A DNA stretch of 64,000 nucleotides from Thermovibrio ammonificans HB-1 (lineage in GTDB: Bacteria; Aquificota; Aquificia; Desulfurobacteriales; Desulfurobacteriaceae): contig NC_014926.1 in NCBI RefSeq assembly GCF_000185805.1, forward strand, positions 762,418-826,417, read 5' to 3'. The notes beneath the pieces were generated by a model. That model saw nothing but the letters and a program-made list of their open reading frames with translations. It made no database searches and was not told the origin of the DNA. This document shows, in pieces, positions 17,342 through 26,248 of the stretch. Position numbers and translations under genes: made by a program. Each line of letters opens with the position of its first letter. Positions within the stretch are counted from its first letter, which is position 1.

Positions 17342-18193
17342 ATGAAGTGGAACGTTGGTAGTTTGCTTAAAAGAGCTTCTGAAATCCTCAAAGAGAGGGG
17401 CTCACCCACCCCCAGGCTCGACGCCGAGCTGCTGCTCGTTCACTCCCTCGGCCTGAAGGGCAGGGTAGAGCTCTACACCCAGTTCGACAGACCCCTTACC
17501 GACGACGAGGTGGAGCGTTACAGGCAGCTTATAGTGAGGCGGGCCAAGGGGGAGCCCGTAGCCTACATAACCGGGAAGAAGGAGTTCTACGGCTTTGAGT
17601 TCCTTGTAGATAGGGGAGTTCTGGTTCCCCGGCCGGAGACCGAGCTCCTGGTAGACGTTGCCCTTTCCTACCTAAAGGGGAAACAGGGAAAAACGGTTGT
17701 TGACGTTGGCACCGGCTCCGGCTGCGTAATCCTTACCCTGTGTAAACTCCTTGGAGACGCTAACCGCTACTACGGTGTTGACCTTTCACCCAAGGCTTTG
17801 GAGGTAGCCGAGAAGAACAGGGAGAGGCTCGGCTGCTCCGTGACCTTCCTCAGGAGCAACCTCCTTGAAGCTGTAGACTTCCCCGTGGATGCCGTTGTGG
17901 CAAACCTCCCCTACGTTCCCGTTGGCGATAAGAGGCTCCACAAGTGGGTTCTGAAGTATGAGCCGGCCATGGCCCTTTTCGGCGGAAAAGACGGCCTTGA
18001 GCTCATAGAGCGGCTTATCGTTCAGGCAAAGGAGAAGATTAACCCTAAGGGGTTCATAGCCCTTGAGGTTGGAGAGGGCCAGGCCGATAGGGTAAAATCT
18101 CTCCTTGAAACCGCCGGCTTCCTGAACGTCAAGTCTTTTCGCGACCTTTCCGGGATTGAGCGCGTAGTTGTCGGGGAGAAGAATGGAGAGTGA
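17342..18193 (+). CDS. prmC: Peptide chain release factor N5-glutamine methyltransferase
   Basis: With ATG at 17342 the protein has 283 residues. PrmC methylates the glutamine of the GGQ motif of release factors RF1/RF2. An N-terminal helical domain (TPRLDAELLLVHSLGL) is followed by the SAM-binding fold: VVDVGTGSGCVILTL, YGVDLSPKAL, and the substrate-glutamine motif, here ANLPYVP instead of the more usual NPPY. EYFG-type VPRPETELLV precedes the SAM site. The frame is open 24 codons upstream, but this lies in birA and has no ribosome site. It is the first gene of an operon with murA and hisG, and its stop lies 11 bases inside murA. Confidence 0.95.
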   Translation: MKWNVGSLLKRASEILKERGSPTPRLDAELLLVHSLGLKGRVELYTQFDRPLTDDEVERYRQLIVRRAKGEPVAYITGKKEFYGFEFLVDRGVLVPRPETELLVDVALSYLKGKQGKTVVDVGTGSGCVILTLCKLLGDANRYYGVDLSPKALEVAEKNRERLGCSVTFLRSNLLEAVDFPVDAVVANLPYVPVGDKRLHKWVLKYEPAMALFGGKDGLELIERLIVQAKEKINPKGFIALEVGEGQADRVKSLLETAGFLNVKSFRDLSGIERVVVGEKNGE

Positions 18194-19487
18194 AGAGAAG
18201 TTCATCATAAGAGGAGGCAGGGAGTTAAGGGGAACGGTTAAGGTCTCCGGCTCGAAGAACGCCTCTCTGCCGATAATTTTTGCCTCTATCCTTACCGGCT
18301 CCCTTACCCTCCACAACGTTCCGAGGTTAACAGACGTTTTTACCGCCTGCAAACTCCTTGAGGCTATGGGTTTTCACACCTCGTTTTCGGGGAATACCCT
18401 TAAGGTATCCTTCTCGGGGGACCTCAACCCCGTTGCCCCCTACGAGCTGGTTATAGCCATGAGGGCCTCTATTCTCACCCTCGGTCCGCTCCTTGCCCGC
18501 TACGGCAGGGGGAAGGTGTTCCTGCCGGGAGGGTGTGCAATAGGCGTGAGGCCGGTAGACCTGCACCTTAAGGGGCTGTCCCGTTTGGGGGCCGATATTA
18601 AGGTCTACCACGGCTTTATAGTGGGAGAGGTTAAGGGAAGGCTCAAGGGGGCCGAGATATACTTTGACTTCCCGACAGTTGGCGGAACAGAAAACGTTCT
18701 GATGGCGGCGGTTCTTGCCGAAGGGAAAACGGTTATCCGTAACGCCGCGAAAGAGCCGGAGATTGTTGACCTCGCAAGGGCTTTAAAGAGGGCCGGAGCA
18801 GTTATAGAGGGAGAGGGAACGGACGTCATAGAGGTTTGGGGTGTTGATGAGCTCTCTCCCTTTGAGTATACGGTTATGCCCGACAGGATAGAGGCGGGCA
18901 CTTTTATGTCGGCGGTTGCCGCCGCCGGAGGAGACGTTGTGATAGAGGATTTCCCCTCTTACGCCCTCAAGGCGGTTGTGGATAAATTTTCCGAGGCCGG
19001 CCTTGTTGTAGAGGAGCTCCCCGGCTCGAAAGTGAGGGTTGTAAAGAGGGAGCGCCTCAGGGGAACCGACATAGTGACCCAGCCTTACCCGGGCTTTCCC
19101 ACCGACATGCAGGCCCAGTTTATGGCCGCCATGTGCCTTGCAGAGGGGGATTCTGTAATCAGGGAGACTATCTTCGAGAACCGTTTTATGCACGTTCCCG
19201 AGCTTCAGCGCCTTGGAGCCAACCTTAAGGTAGACGGCAACACCGTTTTTGTCCGCGGCGTTGAGGAGCTGGTGGGGGCGAAAGTTACTGCAACAGACCT
19301 TCGGGCAAGCGCTTCACTGGTTATAGCCGGCCTTGCTGCCAAAAACACTACCGAAGTTTATAAAATTTGCCACCTCGACAGGGGCTACGAGCAGATGGAG
19401 GTGAAGCTCCGGGCCCTCGGGGCCGACATCGAGAGGGTTAAAGAGAAGGAGGAGCAGTTTGGAGAAGGTAACGTTTGCCCTTCCTAA
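18183..19487 (+). CDS. murA: UDP-N-acetylglucosamine 1-carboxyvinyltransferase
   Basis: MurA catalyses the first committed step of peptidoglycan synthesis, transfer of enolpyruvate from PEP to UDP-GlcNAc. With ATG at 18183, 8 bases after GGGGAG, the protein has 434 residues. The N-terminal [20 protein letters not shown] and the PEP-binding cysteine (C118, in [17 protein letters not shown]) are as expected, so the enzyme should be fosfomycin-sensitive. Later motifs are [24 protein letters not shown] and [13 protein letters not shown]. The family pseudo-repeat of two inside-out barrels fits the length. The C-terminus is slightly extended and overlaps hisG by 29 bases. Confidence 0.97.
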   Translation: MESEEKFIIRGGRELRGTVKVSGSKNASLPIIFASILTGSLTLHNVPRLTDVFTACKLLEAMGFHTSFSGNTLKVSFSGDLNPVAPYELVIAMRASILTLGPLLARYGRGKVFLPGGCAIGVRPVDLHLKGLSRLGADIKVYHGFIVGEVKGRLKGAEIYFDFPTVGGTENVLMAAVLAEGKTVIRNAAKEPEIVDLARALKRAGAVIEGEGTDVIEVWGVDELSPFEYTVMPDRIEAGTFMSAVAAAGGDVVIEDFPSYALKAVVDKFSEAGLVVEELPGSKVRVVKRERLRGTDIVTQPYPGFPTDMQAQFMAAMCLAEGDSVIRETIFENRFMHVPELQRLGANLKVDGNTVFVRGVEELVGAKVTATDLRASASLVIAGLAAKNTTEVYKICHLDRGYEQMEVKLRALGADIERVKEKEEQFGEGNVCPS

Positions 19488-20100
19488 AGGGAGGCTCTTA
19501 AAAGAGGCGGTTGACTTCCTCTCCTCTGTGGGGATAGATGCATCTGAAGTCTTAACTCAAACGAGAAAGCTCATATTTGAGTGGGAGGGCTACAGGTTTC
19601 TGCTTGTGAAGCCTATGGACGTTCCCACCTACGTTTACTACGCGGCGGCCGACCTCGGAATAGCCGGAAAAGACGTTATAGAAGAAAAAGGTTACGACCT
19701 CTACGAGCCCTTCGACCTGGGCTTTGGGGCCTGCAGGCTCTCCGTTGCCGAGCCGGTAAACGCCCCCGAGCCCTACGACCTTGAGAAGCTCTCCTATATA
19801 AGGGTTGCAACCAAATATCCCAGGATAACCGATGCCTACTTCAGGAGTAAGGGGATTCACCCGGAGATAATAACCCTCTACGGCTCTGTAGAGCTTGCCC
19901 CCCTTGTGGGTCTTACAGACAGAATAGTTGACCTCGTTCAGACCGGTAACACACTAAAAGCCAACGGCCTTAAAGAGGTAGACACAATACTCCACTCGAC
20001 CGCCAGACTCATAGTGAACAAGGCGAGCCTGAAGACCAAGTACTCCCTCATAAAGCCGATTCTCGATAGGGTGAAAGGGAAGCTCCTTACTCAAAAATAA
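19459..20100 (+). CDS. hisG: ATP phosphoribosyltransferase, short form
   Basis: The 213-residue protein is the short form of HisG, which joins ATP and PRPP in the first step of histidine synthesis. The short form lacks the C-terminal regulatory ACT-like domain and normally needs HisZ, a HisS-like partner, for activity and feedback control; no hisZ is in this window. Motifs are [10 protein letters not shown] at the N-terminus, KPMDVPTYVYYAAADLGIAGKDV, the DGC-like FGACRLSVA, IRVATKYPRIT, and the PRPP-binding LVDLVQTGNTLKANGL region. The start is TTG at 19459 after AAGGAGGAGCAG. It ends 14 bases inside the opposing purU gene. Confidence 0.95.
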   Translation: MEKVTFALPKGRLLKEAVDFLSSVGIDASEVLTQTRKLIFEWEGYRFLLVKPMDVPTYVYYAAADLGIAGKDVIEEKGYDLYEPFDLGFGACRLSVAEPVNAPEPYDLEKLSYIRVATKYPRITDAYFRSKGIHPEIITLYGSVELAPLVGLTDRIVDLVQTGNTLKANGLKEVDTILHSTARLIVNKASLKTKYSLIKPILDRVKGKLLTQK

Positions 20101-20941
20101 CGGTTTTATTGTCGTAAACGAGCACCTTATTCTCAAGGTGCCACTTTACCGCCCTTGCAAGAACGAGCTTCTCAAGGTCTCGCCCCTTCCTTATCATATC
20201 CTCCACGCTGTCCCGGTGGGTGACCCTTACAACGTCCTGCTCTATTATGGGGCCCTGGTCGAGCTCCTCAGTTACGTAGTGGCTCGTTGCCCCGATTATC
20301 TTCACCCCCCTTTCGTAGGCCCTGTGGTACGGCTTTGCGCCTACAAAGGCCGGTAGGAACGAGTGGTGGATGTTTATTATCCTGTTCCTGAACCTGTTGA
20401 CGAACCGGTCGCTTAAAATCTGCATGTAACGGGCAAGGACTATTAGGTCTATCCCCTCCCTTTCGAGTATCTCTATCTCCCTTTCCTCGGCTTCCCGCTT
20501 GTTCTCCCTGCTTTTGGGCGAGTAGACAAACGGAACCCCGAACATCTCAACAACGGGCTGAAGGTCCCTGTGGTTACTGATAACGGTAACGAGCTCTCCT
20601 TTTAGCTCTCCCGCTTTAAACCGGTAGAGCAGCTCGTAGAGGCAGTGGTCGTACTTTGAAACAAATATCGCCACCCGCTTCACCTCGGAGCTGAAGTGAA
20701 GCTGGTAGTTCATCTTAAACTGCTGGGCTATCGGCCTGAAGGCCTTCTCTATTTCGCCTTTCGGAATCTTGAAGCCCGAAAGGTCCCACTCAATCCTCAT
20801 GAAGAAGATGCTCTTCTGGAAGTCTATGTGCTGGTCGGCGTGAAGGATGTTGCCTCCGTTCCTTGCGATAAACCCGGTGACCTCGGCAAGAATCCCCTTC
20901 CTGTCGGGGCACGAGATGAGCAGCGTTGCGGTTTCAGCCAT
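20087..20941 (-). CDS. purU: Formyltetrahydrofolate deformylase
   Basis: The 284-residue protein hydrolyses 10-formyltetrahydrofolate to formate and tetrahydrofolate, balancing one-carbon pools. Residues 1-85 form an ACT domain (LLISCPDRKGILAEVTGFI). The catalytic formyltransferase fold follows, with ISNHRDLQPVV, ARYMQILSDRFV, and the catalytic NIHHSFLPAFVGAKPYH and GATSHYVTEELDQGPI, where Asn/His/Asp residues act. It starts 3 bases after glmS on the same strand, so it is probably co-transcribed with it. Its 3' end overlaps hisG. The formate released can feed PurT-type purine synthesis or energy metabolism; this is inference. Confidence 0.95.
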   Translation of the reverse strand: MAETATLLISCPDRKGILAEVTGFIARNGGNILHADQHIDFQKSIFFMRIEWDLSGFKIPKGEIEKAFRPIAQQFKMNYQLHFSSEVKRVAIFVSKYDHCLYELLYRFKAGELKGELVTVISNHRDLQPVVEMFGVPFVYSPKSRENKREAEEREIEILEREGIDLIVLARYMQILSDRFVNRFRNRIINIHHSFLPAFVGAKPYHRAYERGVKIIGATSHYVTEELDQGPIIEQDVVRVTHRDSVEDMIRKGRDLEKLVLARAVKWHLENKVLVYDNKTVIFE

Positions 20942-20944
20942 CTC

Positions 20945-22771
20945 CTACTCCACGGTTACACTTTTGGCCAAGTTCCTGGGCTGGTCTACGTCGTATCCGA
21001 GGAAGTCTGCAATGTAGTACGCGAGTAATTGTAAAGGAATTACGTTGAGCACGGGAGAGAGCAATGGGTGCGTTTCGGGAACCTCTATTTTGAAGTCTGC
21101 AAGTTTACTTACGGCAGAGTCTCCCGGGTTCACCACTGCAACAACTCTTCCCTTTCTCGCCTTAACCTCCTCTATGTTAGACAGTACCTTCTCATAAACC
21201 GGTGACTTTGTTGCCAAGAACACCGCCGGAACCGTTTCATCGATTAGGGCTATGGGCCCGTGCTTCATCTCCCCTGCCGGGTACCCTTCTGCGTGGATAT
21301 AGCTAATCTCCTTCAGCTTTAAAGCCCCTTCAAGGGCTATGGGGTAATTTACGTGTCTGCCCAAGTACAGGGCGTTTTTTGCCCTGTAGAGCTTCAGCGC
21401 TATCTCCTTTACCCTCTCTTCCTCCTTTTCCCTGTTGAGGAAGGCTTCCGCCTTCGATGGAATGGACATTAGCTCCTTAAACAGGGAGTCAAACTCCCTT
21501 TGACCGAGCTTACCCCTTCTCCTTCCGAAGCAAAGGGCAAGGAGGAGTAAAACGGTTAACTGAGTTGTGAAGGCCTTGGTGGAGGCTACGCTGATTTCGG
21601 GACCCGCGTAGGTGTAGATTACGGTATCTGCCTCCCTCGTTGCCGTTGAGCCGATGACGTTGCATATCGTCAGTACTTTCGCTCCCCTCTCCTTGGCAAG
21701 CCTCATCGCCGCAAGTGTATCGGCCGTTTCCCCCGACTGGGTAATTGAAATCACCAGGTCCCGGTTCTTAACTATCGGGTCCCTGTAGCGAAACTCCGAG
21801 GCGTAATCTACCTCCGTCGGGATTTTTGCCAAGTTCTCAAAGAGGAACTTCCCTATGAGGCCGGCGTGGTAGGAAGTCCCGCACGCTACTACCGTTATCC
21901 TCTCTACCTCTTCCGGCTCTATGCCCTCTACCTTCCCGCTCTCAAACCACTGGAGGTTCCCGCTTATGGTGTCTGCAATCGCTCGGGGCTGCTCGTTTAT
22001 CTCCTTAAGCATAAAGTGTTTGTAGCCGCCCTTCTCTGCCTGTGCCAGCGACCAAGGTATCTTTACCGCCTCTTTCTTAACGGGCTCTCCGTTGAATGTG
22101 AAAACCTCTACAGAGCTTCTGTCTATAACCGCGGCTTCAAAGTCGTTCAGGAATATGGCCCTGTCTGTATAGGCGAGGAAAGCCGGAACGTCGGAGGCCA
22201 CGAAGTTCTCCTCCTCTCCTAAACCTATAACCAGGGGGCTGTCCTTCCTGGCTACGAATATCTTGGTCGGCTCTTGGGTTGTTATAACCGCCAGGGCAAA
22301 TGAACCCTTTAGCCTGCTGAGGGCATTAAGGAAGGCCCTCTTGAACACTTTTTCCCTTTTAAGCTCCTCCTCTATGAGGTGGACTACCACTTCGCTATCT
22401 GTCTCGGAGCGGAAAGTGTGGCCGAGCTCTGCCAGCTCCCTCTTAAGCTCTTGGTAGTTCTCTATTATTCCGTTGTGGACGAGGGCTATCCTGCCGTCGC
22501 AGCTCAGGTGGGGATGGGCGTTAAGGTCTGTGGGGCTGCCGTGGGTTGCCCACCTTGTGTGGCCTATGCCCGTTGTGGCGCGTAGGTTCAGGGGTCTGAG
22601 CTCCCTCTCGAGCTCTCTGATTTTCCCCTTCTTTTTGAACACCTGGATTCTGCTGTCTACTATCAGGGCTATACCGGCAGAGTCGTACCCTCTGTACTCA
22701 AGCCTTTTAAGGCCGTCTATGAGTACGTACTCTGCTATTCTATCGCCTGTATATCCTACGATTCCGCACAT
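20945..22771 (-). CDS. glmS: Glutamine--fructose-6-phosphate aminotransferase (isomerizing)
   Basis: The 608-residue enzyme makes glucosamine-6-phosphate, the entry to UDP-GlcNAc for peptidoglycan and LPS. The N-terminal MCGIVGYTG gives the nucleophile Cys2 after Met removal. The class II glutaminase domain includes GIGHTRWATHG and NGIIENY. Two SIS sugar-isomerase domains follow (VACGTSYHAG, SITQSGETADTL, EISVASTKAFTTQ), with the C-terminal DQPRNLAKSVTVE tail that closes the active site. It is the first gene of a two-gene unit with purU and divergent from mnmE. The short upstream region leaves no space for a glmS ribozyme. Confidence 0.98.
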   Translation of the reverse strand: MCGIVGYTGDRIAEYVLIDGLKRLEYRGYDSAGIALIVDSRIQVFKKKGKIRELERELRPLNLRATTGIGHTRWATHGSPTDLNAHPHLSCDGRIALVHNGIIENYQELKRELAELGHTFRSETDSEVVVHLIEEELKREKVFKRAFLNALSRLKGSFALAVITTQEPTKIFVARKDSPLVIGLGEEENFVASDVPAFLAYTDRAIFLNDFEAAVIDRSSVEVFTFNGEPVKKEAVKIPWSLAQAEKGGYKHFMLKEINEQPRAIADTISGNLQWFESGKVEGIEPEEVERITVVACGTSYHAGLIGKFLFENLAKIPTEVDYASEFRYRDPIVKNRDLVISITQSGETADTLAAMRLAKERGAKVLTICNVIGSTATREADTVIYTYAGPEISVASTKAFTTQLTVLLLLALCFGRRRGKLGQREFDSLFKELMSIPSKAEAFLNREKEEERVKEIALKLYRAKNALYLGRHVNYPIALEGALKLKEISYIHAEGYPAGEMKHGPIALIDETVPAVFLATKSPVYEKVLSNIEEVKARKGRVVAVVNPGDSAVSKLADFKIEVPETHPLLSPVLNVIPLQLLAYYIADFLGYDVDQPRNLAKSVTVE

Positions 22772-22807
22772 TTTGGCCTCTTCTGTCGGTGGTTTAAATT
22801 GTTCTGT

Positions 22808-22836
22808 AGTATAGCAACCTGACTTTGGAGGTGGAA
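22808..22836 (-). promoter_or_regulatory. Probable glmS promoter
   Basis: Reading leftwards, TTCCAC (22836-22831) and TATACT (22813-22808) are separated by 17 bases. The predicted start would give a leader of about 30 bases to the glmS ATG. The -35 matches only 3 of 6 and overlaps the mnmE ribosome-binding site on the other strand. Confidence 0.4.
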
Positions 22837-22837
22837 T

Positions 22838-24247
22838 TTGGAATCACTTGATTACCTGTGTGAAGACACCATAGCCGCCATCTCTACGCCGATAGGTAAG
22901 GGAGCTATAGGTATTGTCAGGATTTCGGGCAAAGACGCCCTTACCATCCTGAGGAGGCTCTTTAGGACTAAGGGCGGCAAGGAGAAGCTCGAGTTTGAGG
23001 ACCGAAAAATGTACTACGGCCTTGTTGTTGACAGGTTCGGAGAGCCCATAGATGAGGTTCTTGCCGTTTACATGAAAGCACCTAAAACCTTTACGGGTGA
23101 GGATGTTGTTGAGCTTCACGTCCACGGCGGCATAGTAGTGGTCAGAAAAGTTCTCCGGGAGGTCCTCGCCTGCGGGGCAAGGCTTGCAAAGCCCGGTGAG
23201 TTTACCATGAGGGCCTTCATCCACGGCAAAATAGACCTCGTTCAGGCCGAAGCTATAAACCAGCTTATAGAGGCAACGAGCGAGCTTTCGGCAAAGGTTG
23301 CACTTGAGCAGCTTGAGGGGAAGCTCTCTAAGAGAATCAAGGAGCTTCAGACCCGCCTCCTCGAGCTTAAAGCCGTTATAGAGGCGGCTGTTGACTTCCC
23401 CGACGAAGAGGTGGAGATAATAGAGTCCCACCGCATTAAGGAGCACCTTCGCGGGCTCATCGATGAACTTGAAAAACTCATACAAACTTACAGAGAGGGA
23501 CGCTACATCCGGGAGGGGATAAAAGTCGCAATAGTCGGCAGGCCAAACGTAGGCAAGTCCTCGCTCCTCAACGCGATACTCCAGGAAGAGAGGGCAATAG
23601 TAACCGAAATACCCGGAACCACAAGGGACGTTATAGAGGAGACGGTAACCTTCAAAGGGCTTCCCGTAAGGCTCCTCGATACCGCAGGCATAAGAGAGTC
23701 GGCCGACGTTGTAGAGAGAATAGGAATAGAGAAGAGCCTTAAAAGCCTAAAAGAAGCCGATGTTGTCCTCTTTGTCCTCGACGGCTCCGAAGGCCTCACC
23801 GAAGAGGACCTTAAAATAGCCTCTCTCCTTAACAGGAAAGACAACGTAATCGCCGTTATAAACAAAGCTGACCTCGCTCTCAAACTCACCTGCGAGCAGC
23901 TAAAAGAGACCCTTGGCGTTGGCCGTTGTGTGATTATAAGCGCAAAAGAAGGTAAAGGGATAGACGAGCTTGCCTCTGCCATGATGGAGCTCCTTCTCCT
24001 TGAACCCGAATCTCTGCTCGGGGGGGATGAAGTTCTCATAACCAGCGAGCGCCACAGGGAGCTCTTGGAGAGGGCGAAGACCTCCCTCGAAAAAGCTTTA
24101 AACAGCCTTAATCTTGGCTACGAGTCTCCTGAGTTCCTCTCGATGGATATAGACGATGCCCTTAAAGCCCTCGGTGAAATTGTGGGAGAAGTGACAACCG
24201 AGGATATGTTTGATATCATCTTCTCCCGATTTTGCATAGGAAAGTGA
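22838..24247 (+). CDS. mnmE: tRNA modification GTPase MnmE (TrmE)
   Basis: The 469-residue protein works with MnmG to install the carboxymethylaminomethyl group on wobble uridine 34. The N-terminal folate-binding domain starts with DTIAAISTPIGKGAIGIVRISG, followed by a helical domain. The inserted G domain has GRPNVGKSS (near 233-241), GTTRDVIEE, DTAGIRES and NKAD. The C-terminal CIGK holds the conserved catalytic cysteine. The start is TTG at 22838, after GGAGGTGG, because no ATG lies at the right place. It leads an operon with an M23 peptidase and a bactofilin. The G-domain half uses more ATA and AAA codons than neighbouring genes. Confidence 0.97.
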   Translation: MESLDYLCEDTIAAISTPIGKGAIGIVRISGKDALTILRRLFRTKGGKEKLEFEDRKMYYGLVVDRFGEPIDEVLAVYMKAPKTFTGEDVVELHVHGGIVVVRKVLREVLACGARLAKPGEFTMRAFIHGKIDLVQAEAINQLIEATSELSAKVALEQLEGKLSKRIKELQTRLLELKAVIEAAVDFPDEEVEIIESHRIKEHLRGLIDELEKLIQTYREGRYIREGIKVAIVGRPNVGKSSLLNAILQEERAIVTEIPGTTRDVIEETVTFKGLPVRLLDTAGIRESADVVERIGIEKSLKSLKEADVVLFVLDGSEGLTEEDLKIASLLNRKDNVIAVINKADLALKLTCEQLKETLGVGRCVIISAKEGKGIDELASAMMELLLLEPESLLGGDEVLITSERHRELLERAKTSLEKALNSLNLGYESPEFLSMDIDDALKALGEIVGEVTTEDMFDIIFSRFCIGK

Positions 24248-24256
24248 TGAGGAGTT

Positions 24257-25156
24257 ATGGGTAGGAGAAGCGGTAAACTTCAGGTTATAGTCATAAAGGA
24301 CGAGCTCGGTAACTACCTGAGCTTCAAACTCTCGAAGCGCTTCCTCTTTTCCTCTGTTCTCCTTCTGCTTGCCGCTCTTTGCGGCCTTGCCGCTTACTCC
24401 GTATATGCCTTTAAAGAGCTTTCCCGCCTTCAAGAGAGCAGGCAGGCCCTCTCCTCTAAGGTGAAAAACCTTGAATCAAAACTCGCAATTGTACAGGCCC
24501 AGAGGGAGCGCCTTAAGGAACGGGTTGCCCAGCTTGAAAAAGAGCGGGTAAAAACGGTTGAGGCCCTTGCCGAGAGGGTAAAGCAGATAGACGCCCTTAT
24601 GAAGGAGGTAGGGGTAGACTACCCCAAATCCTCCGGGGAGGGCGGCGTTTCCCTGCCCCTCGACTCCCTTCTAACGAGCGGCGTTGTTCCCTTTAAAGAC
24701 CTTGTGGGCGGAGTAGATGCGCTCATAAAAGACCTTAAAGACACTCCCCTCGGCTACCCTACAGAGGGGCGTATAACCTCTAAGTTCGGCCTTCGCAGGA
24801 ATCCGGTAACCGGAGCCCTTGAGTTTCACCTCGGTGTGGATATAGCCAACAGGTGGGGCACCCCCGTTAGGGCCACCGCCGACGGTGTTGTTGTTAGGGC
24901 CGGCTGGTGCGGCCTTATGGGGCGTTGCGTAGAGATTAAGCACGGCAGCGGAATATACACCTACTACGGCCACCTCTCGAAGATTACCGTTTTTAAGGGA
25001 GAGCACGTTAGCAGGGGTATGATTATCGGGATTATGGGAAGCTCCGGCAGGAGTACAGGTCCTCACCTGCACTACTCGGTCAGGATAGACGGAAAGCTTG
25101 TAAATCCACTACCCTTTATGGAGGCAGGCCTTGCTGGGAAAGGGAAAAAAGGATGA
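24257..25156 (+). CDS. M23 (LytM-type) peptidoglycan endopeptidase with membrane anchor and coiled coil
   Basis: The 299-residue protein has one membrane helix at about residues 29-51, a heptad-rich coiled coil at about 52-115, and a C-terminal M23 peptidase domain from about 165. All zinc ligands of an active LytM enzyme are present: H191 and D195 (HLGVD) and H270/H272 (GPHLHYSV). It should cut peptide cross-links in the periplasm. It overlaps the bactofilin gene by 26 bases. An M23 peptidase next to a bactofilin is a widely seen pair that shapes the cell wall in curved or helical bacteria such as Helicobacter (Csd1/CcmA). A cell-shape function is inferred from that. Confidence 0.92.
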   Translation: MGRRSGKLQVIVIKDELGNYLSFKLSKRFLFSSVLLLLAALCGLAAYSVYAFKELSRLQESRQALSSKVKNLESKLAIVQAQRERLKERVAQLEKERVKTVEALAERVKQIDALMKEVGVDYPKSSGEGGVSLPLDSLLTSGVVPFKDLVGGVDALIKDLKDTPLGYPTEGRITSKFGLRRNPVTGALEFHLGVDIANRWGTPVRATADGVVVRAGWCGLMGRCVEIKHGSGIYTYYGHLSKITVFKGEHVSRGMIIGIMGSSGRSTGPHLHYSVRIDGKLVNPLPFMEAGLAGKGKKG

Positions 25157-25505
25157 CCTTGAGAACCAAGAGATTAAGAGTATCCTTGCAGAGGGCCTGA
25201 GAGTAGAGGGGAACGTTAAGGCTCAAGGGAAAATCCGGATAGATGGCCAGATAACTGGCGATGTGGAAGGGGAGTTTATCCTCTTCGGGAAAAGCGCTTC
25301 TGTAAAGGGGAATGTCTCTGCCAAGAAGGTTGTTCTCATGGGAACTGTAGAGGGAGACCTCATAGTGGACTCCCTTGAGCTTAAGTCAACGGCCAGGGTA
25401 AAAGGCAACCTTACCGTTAAGGAGCTCACCGTTGAACCGGGAGCCTCTATGGAGGGCTCGGTAAGGAGCGGCTCTTTTCTCTCTCAGAGCTCCAAGGAGA
25501 AGTAG
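25131..25505 (+). CDS. Bactofilin (CcmA family) cytoskeletal protein
   Basis: The 124-residue protein is a bactofilin, which polymerises without nucleotide into filaments at the inner face of the membrane. Residues about 20-110 form the right-handed beta-helix: repeated short strands with glycines, as in LRVEGNVKAQGKIRIDGQI, DVEGE and KGNVSAKKV. The flanking tails are disordered and charged. The start is a TTG inside the end of the M23 peptidase gene, so the two products are translationally coupled. It probably positions that peptidase for cell-shape control. It ends 22 bases inside the opposing bioW gene. Confidence 0.92.
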   Translation: MLGKGKKDDLENQEIKSILAEGLRVEGNVKAQGKIRIDGQITGDVEGEFILFGKSASVKGNVSAKKVVLMGTVEGDLIVDSLELKSTARVKGNLTVKELTVEPGASMEGSVRSGSFLSQSSKEK

Positions 25506-26248
25506 CCCGAGGCTTCCGTTACTATTACCGGCTCTCCCTTCAGGTATTCGGCGAGCTTCTTAAAGGAGCAACCCTTTTTGACGAAAATCGCCCTTCCCCC
25601 CTTTTTAAGCCCTTTGGGCTTTATCCCTTCTACTCTAAAGTAGCCCTTCCCTTTGAGGGATATGTAGCCGGTTGTGTAGTCGGGGTCGTCGGAGATGCAC
25701 AGTTCCCCCAAAACGTCCGGGTGGTGTAGAACCTTTGTAGATAGCACAAGTGCCTCTGCGAAGTTCTCGGTGAACTTATCTCCGGCGAGCCTTTGAAGCT
25801 CCCTTCTCAGCTCCTCTGTTCCGTCCAGCATAGAGGCCCTTACACCTTTGAACCTGTCTTCCTCGAGCCTTCTCCCTTCCGGGACCTCTATAACGGCTGC
25901 TCCCCTCATTACAGAGCCGTTAGGTGCCGGGCCTTTAAGGAGCAGTTTGTAGGTTTTAACTACCAGCTCTTCCGGGATAAGCGGGTAAGAGAGCCTCCTC
26001 AGAACCTCTTCTACTGGCAGTCTACTTCTCACCTCAAAAACGGGCAGGGCTTTCAGTTTCAAGGGCTCTTTCTTCAGCTTTTCAACCTTGACGTTTATAA
26101 AGTCGGCTTCCCCCCTTGAGTGGTGCTTTGCCCTTCTCAGCAGCTCTAAAACGGTTTGCTCAACCTCCTCTTCTTTCACTATTCTCTCGGCTCCCGATAT
26201 GTGGACTCCCCCCTTAGAGCTTCTCATCTTCACGCTGAACAGGGCCAT
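25484..26248 (-). CDS. bioW: 6-carboxyhexanoate--CoA ligase (pimeloyl-CoA synthetase)
   Basis: The 254-residue protein matches BioW, which activates free pimelate to pimeloyl-CoA through an adenylate and so begins biotin ring synthesis. The N-terminal SVKMRSSKGGVHISGAERIV is the clearest family signature. Further matches are the region around RGAAVIEVPEGRR and the C-terminal GGRAIFVKKG. The ATG at 26248 has GGAG about 5 bases upstream and lies inside the end of mscS. BioW replaces the BioC/BioH route of enterics. No other bio gene is in the window apart from the ligase birA at 16623-17306. Confidence 0.9.
   Translation of the reverse strand: MALFSVKMRSSKGGVHISGAERIVKEEEVEQTVLELLRRAKHHSRGEADFINVKVEKLKKEPLKLKALPVFEVRSRLPVEEVLRRLSYPLIPEELVVKTYKLLLKGPAPNGSVMRGAAVIEVPEGRRLEEDRFKGVRASMLDGTEELRRELQRLAGDKFTENFAEALVLSTKVLHHPDVLGELCISDDPDYTTGYISLKGKGYFRVEGIKPKGLKKGGRAIFVKKGCSFKKLAEYLKGEPVIVTEASGYFSLEL

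Noticed and set aside
22772-22837. glmS ribozyme or riboswitch upstream of glmS
   Set aside because: Only 66 bases separate glmS and mnmE, too short for the ribozyme, and its core is not seen.
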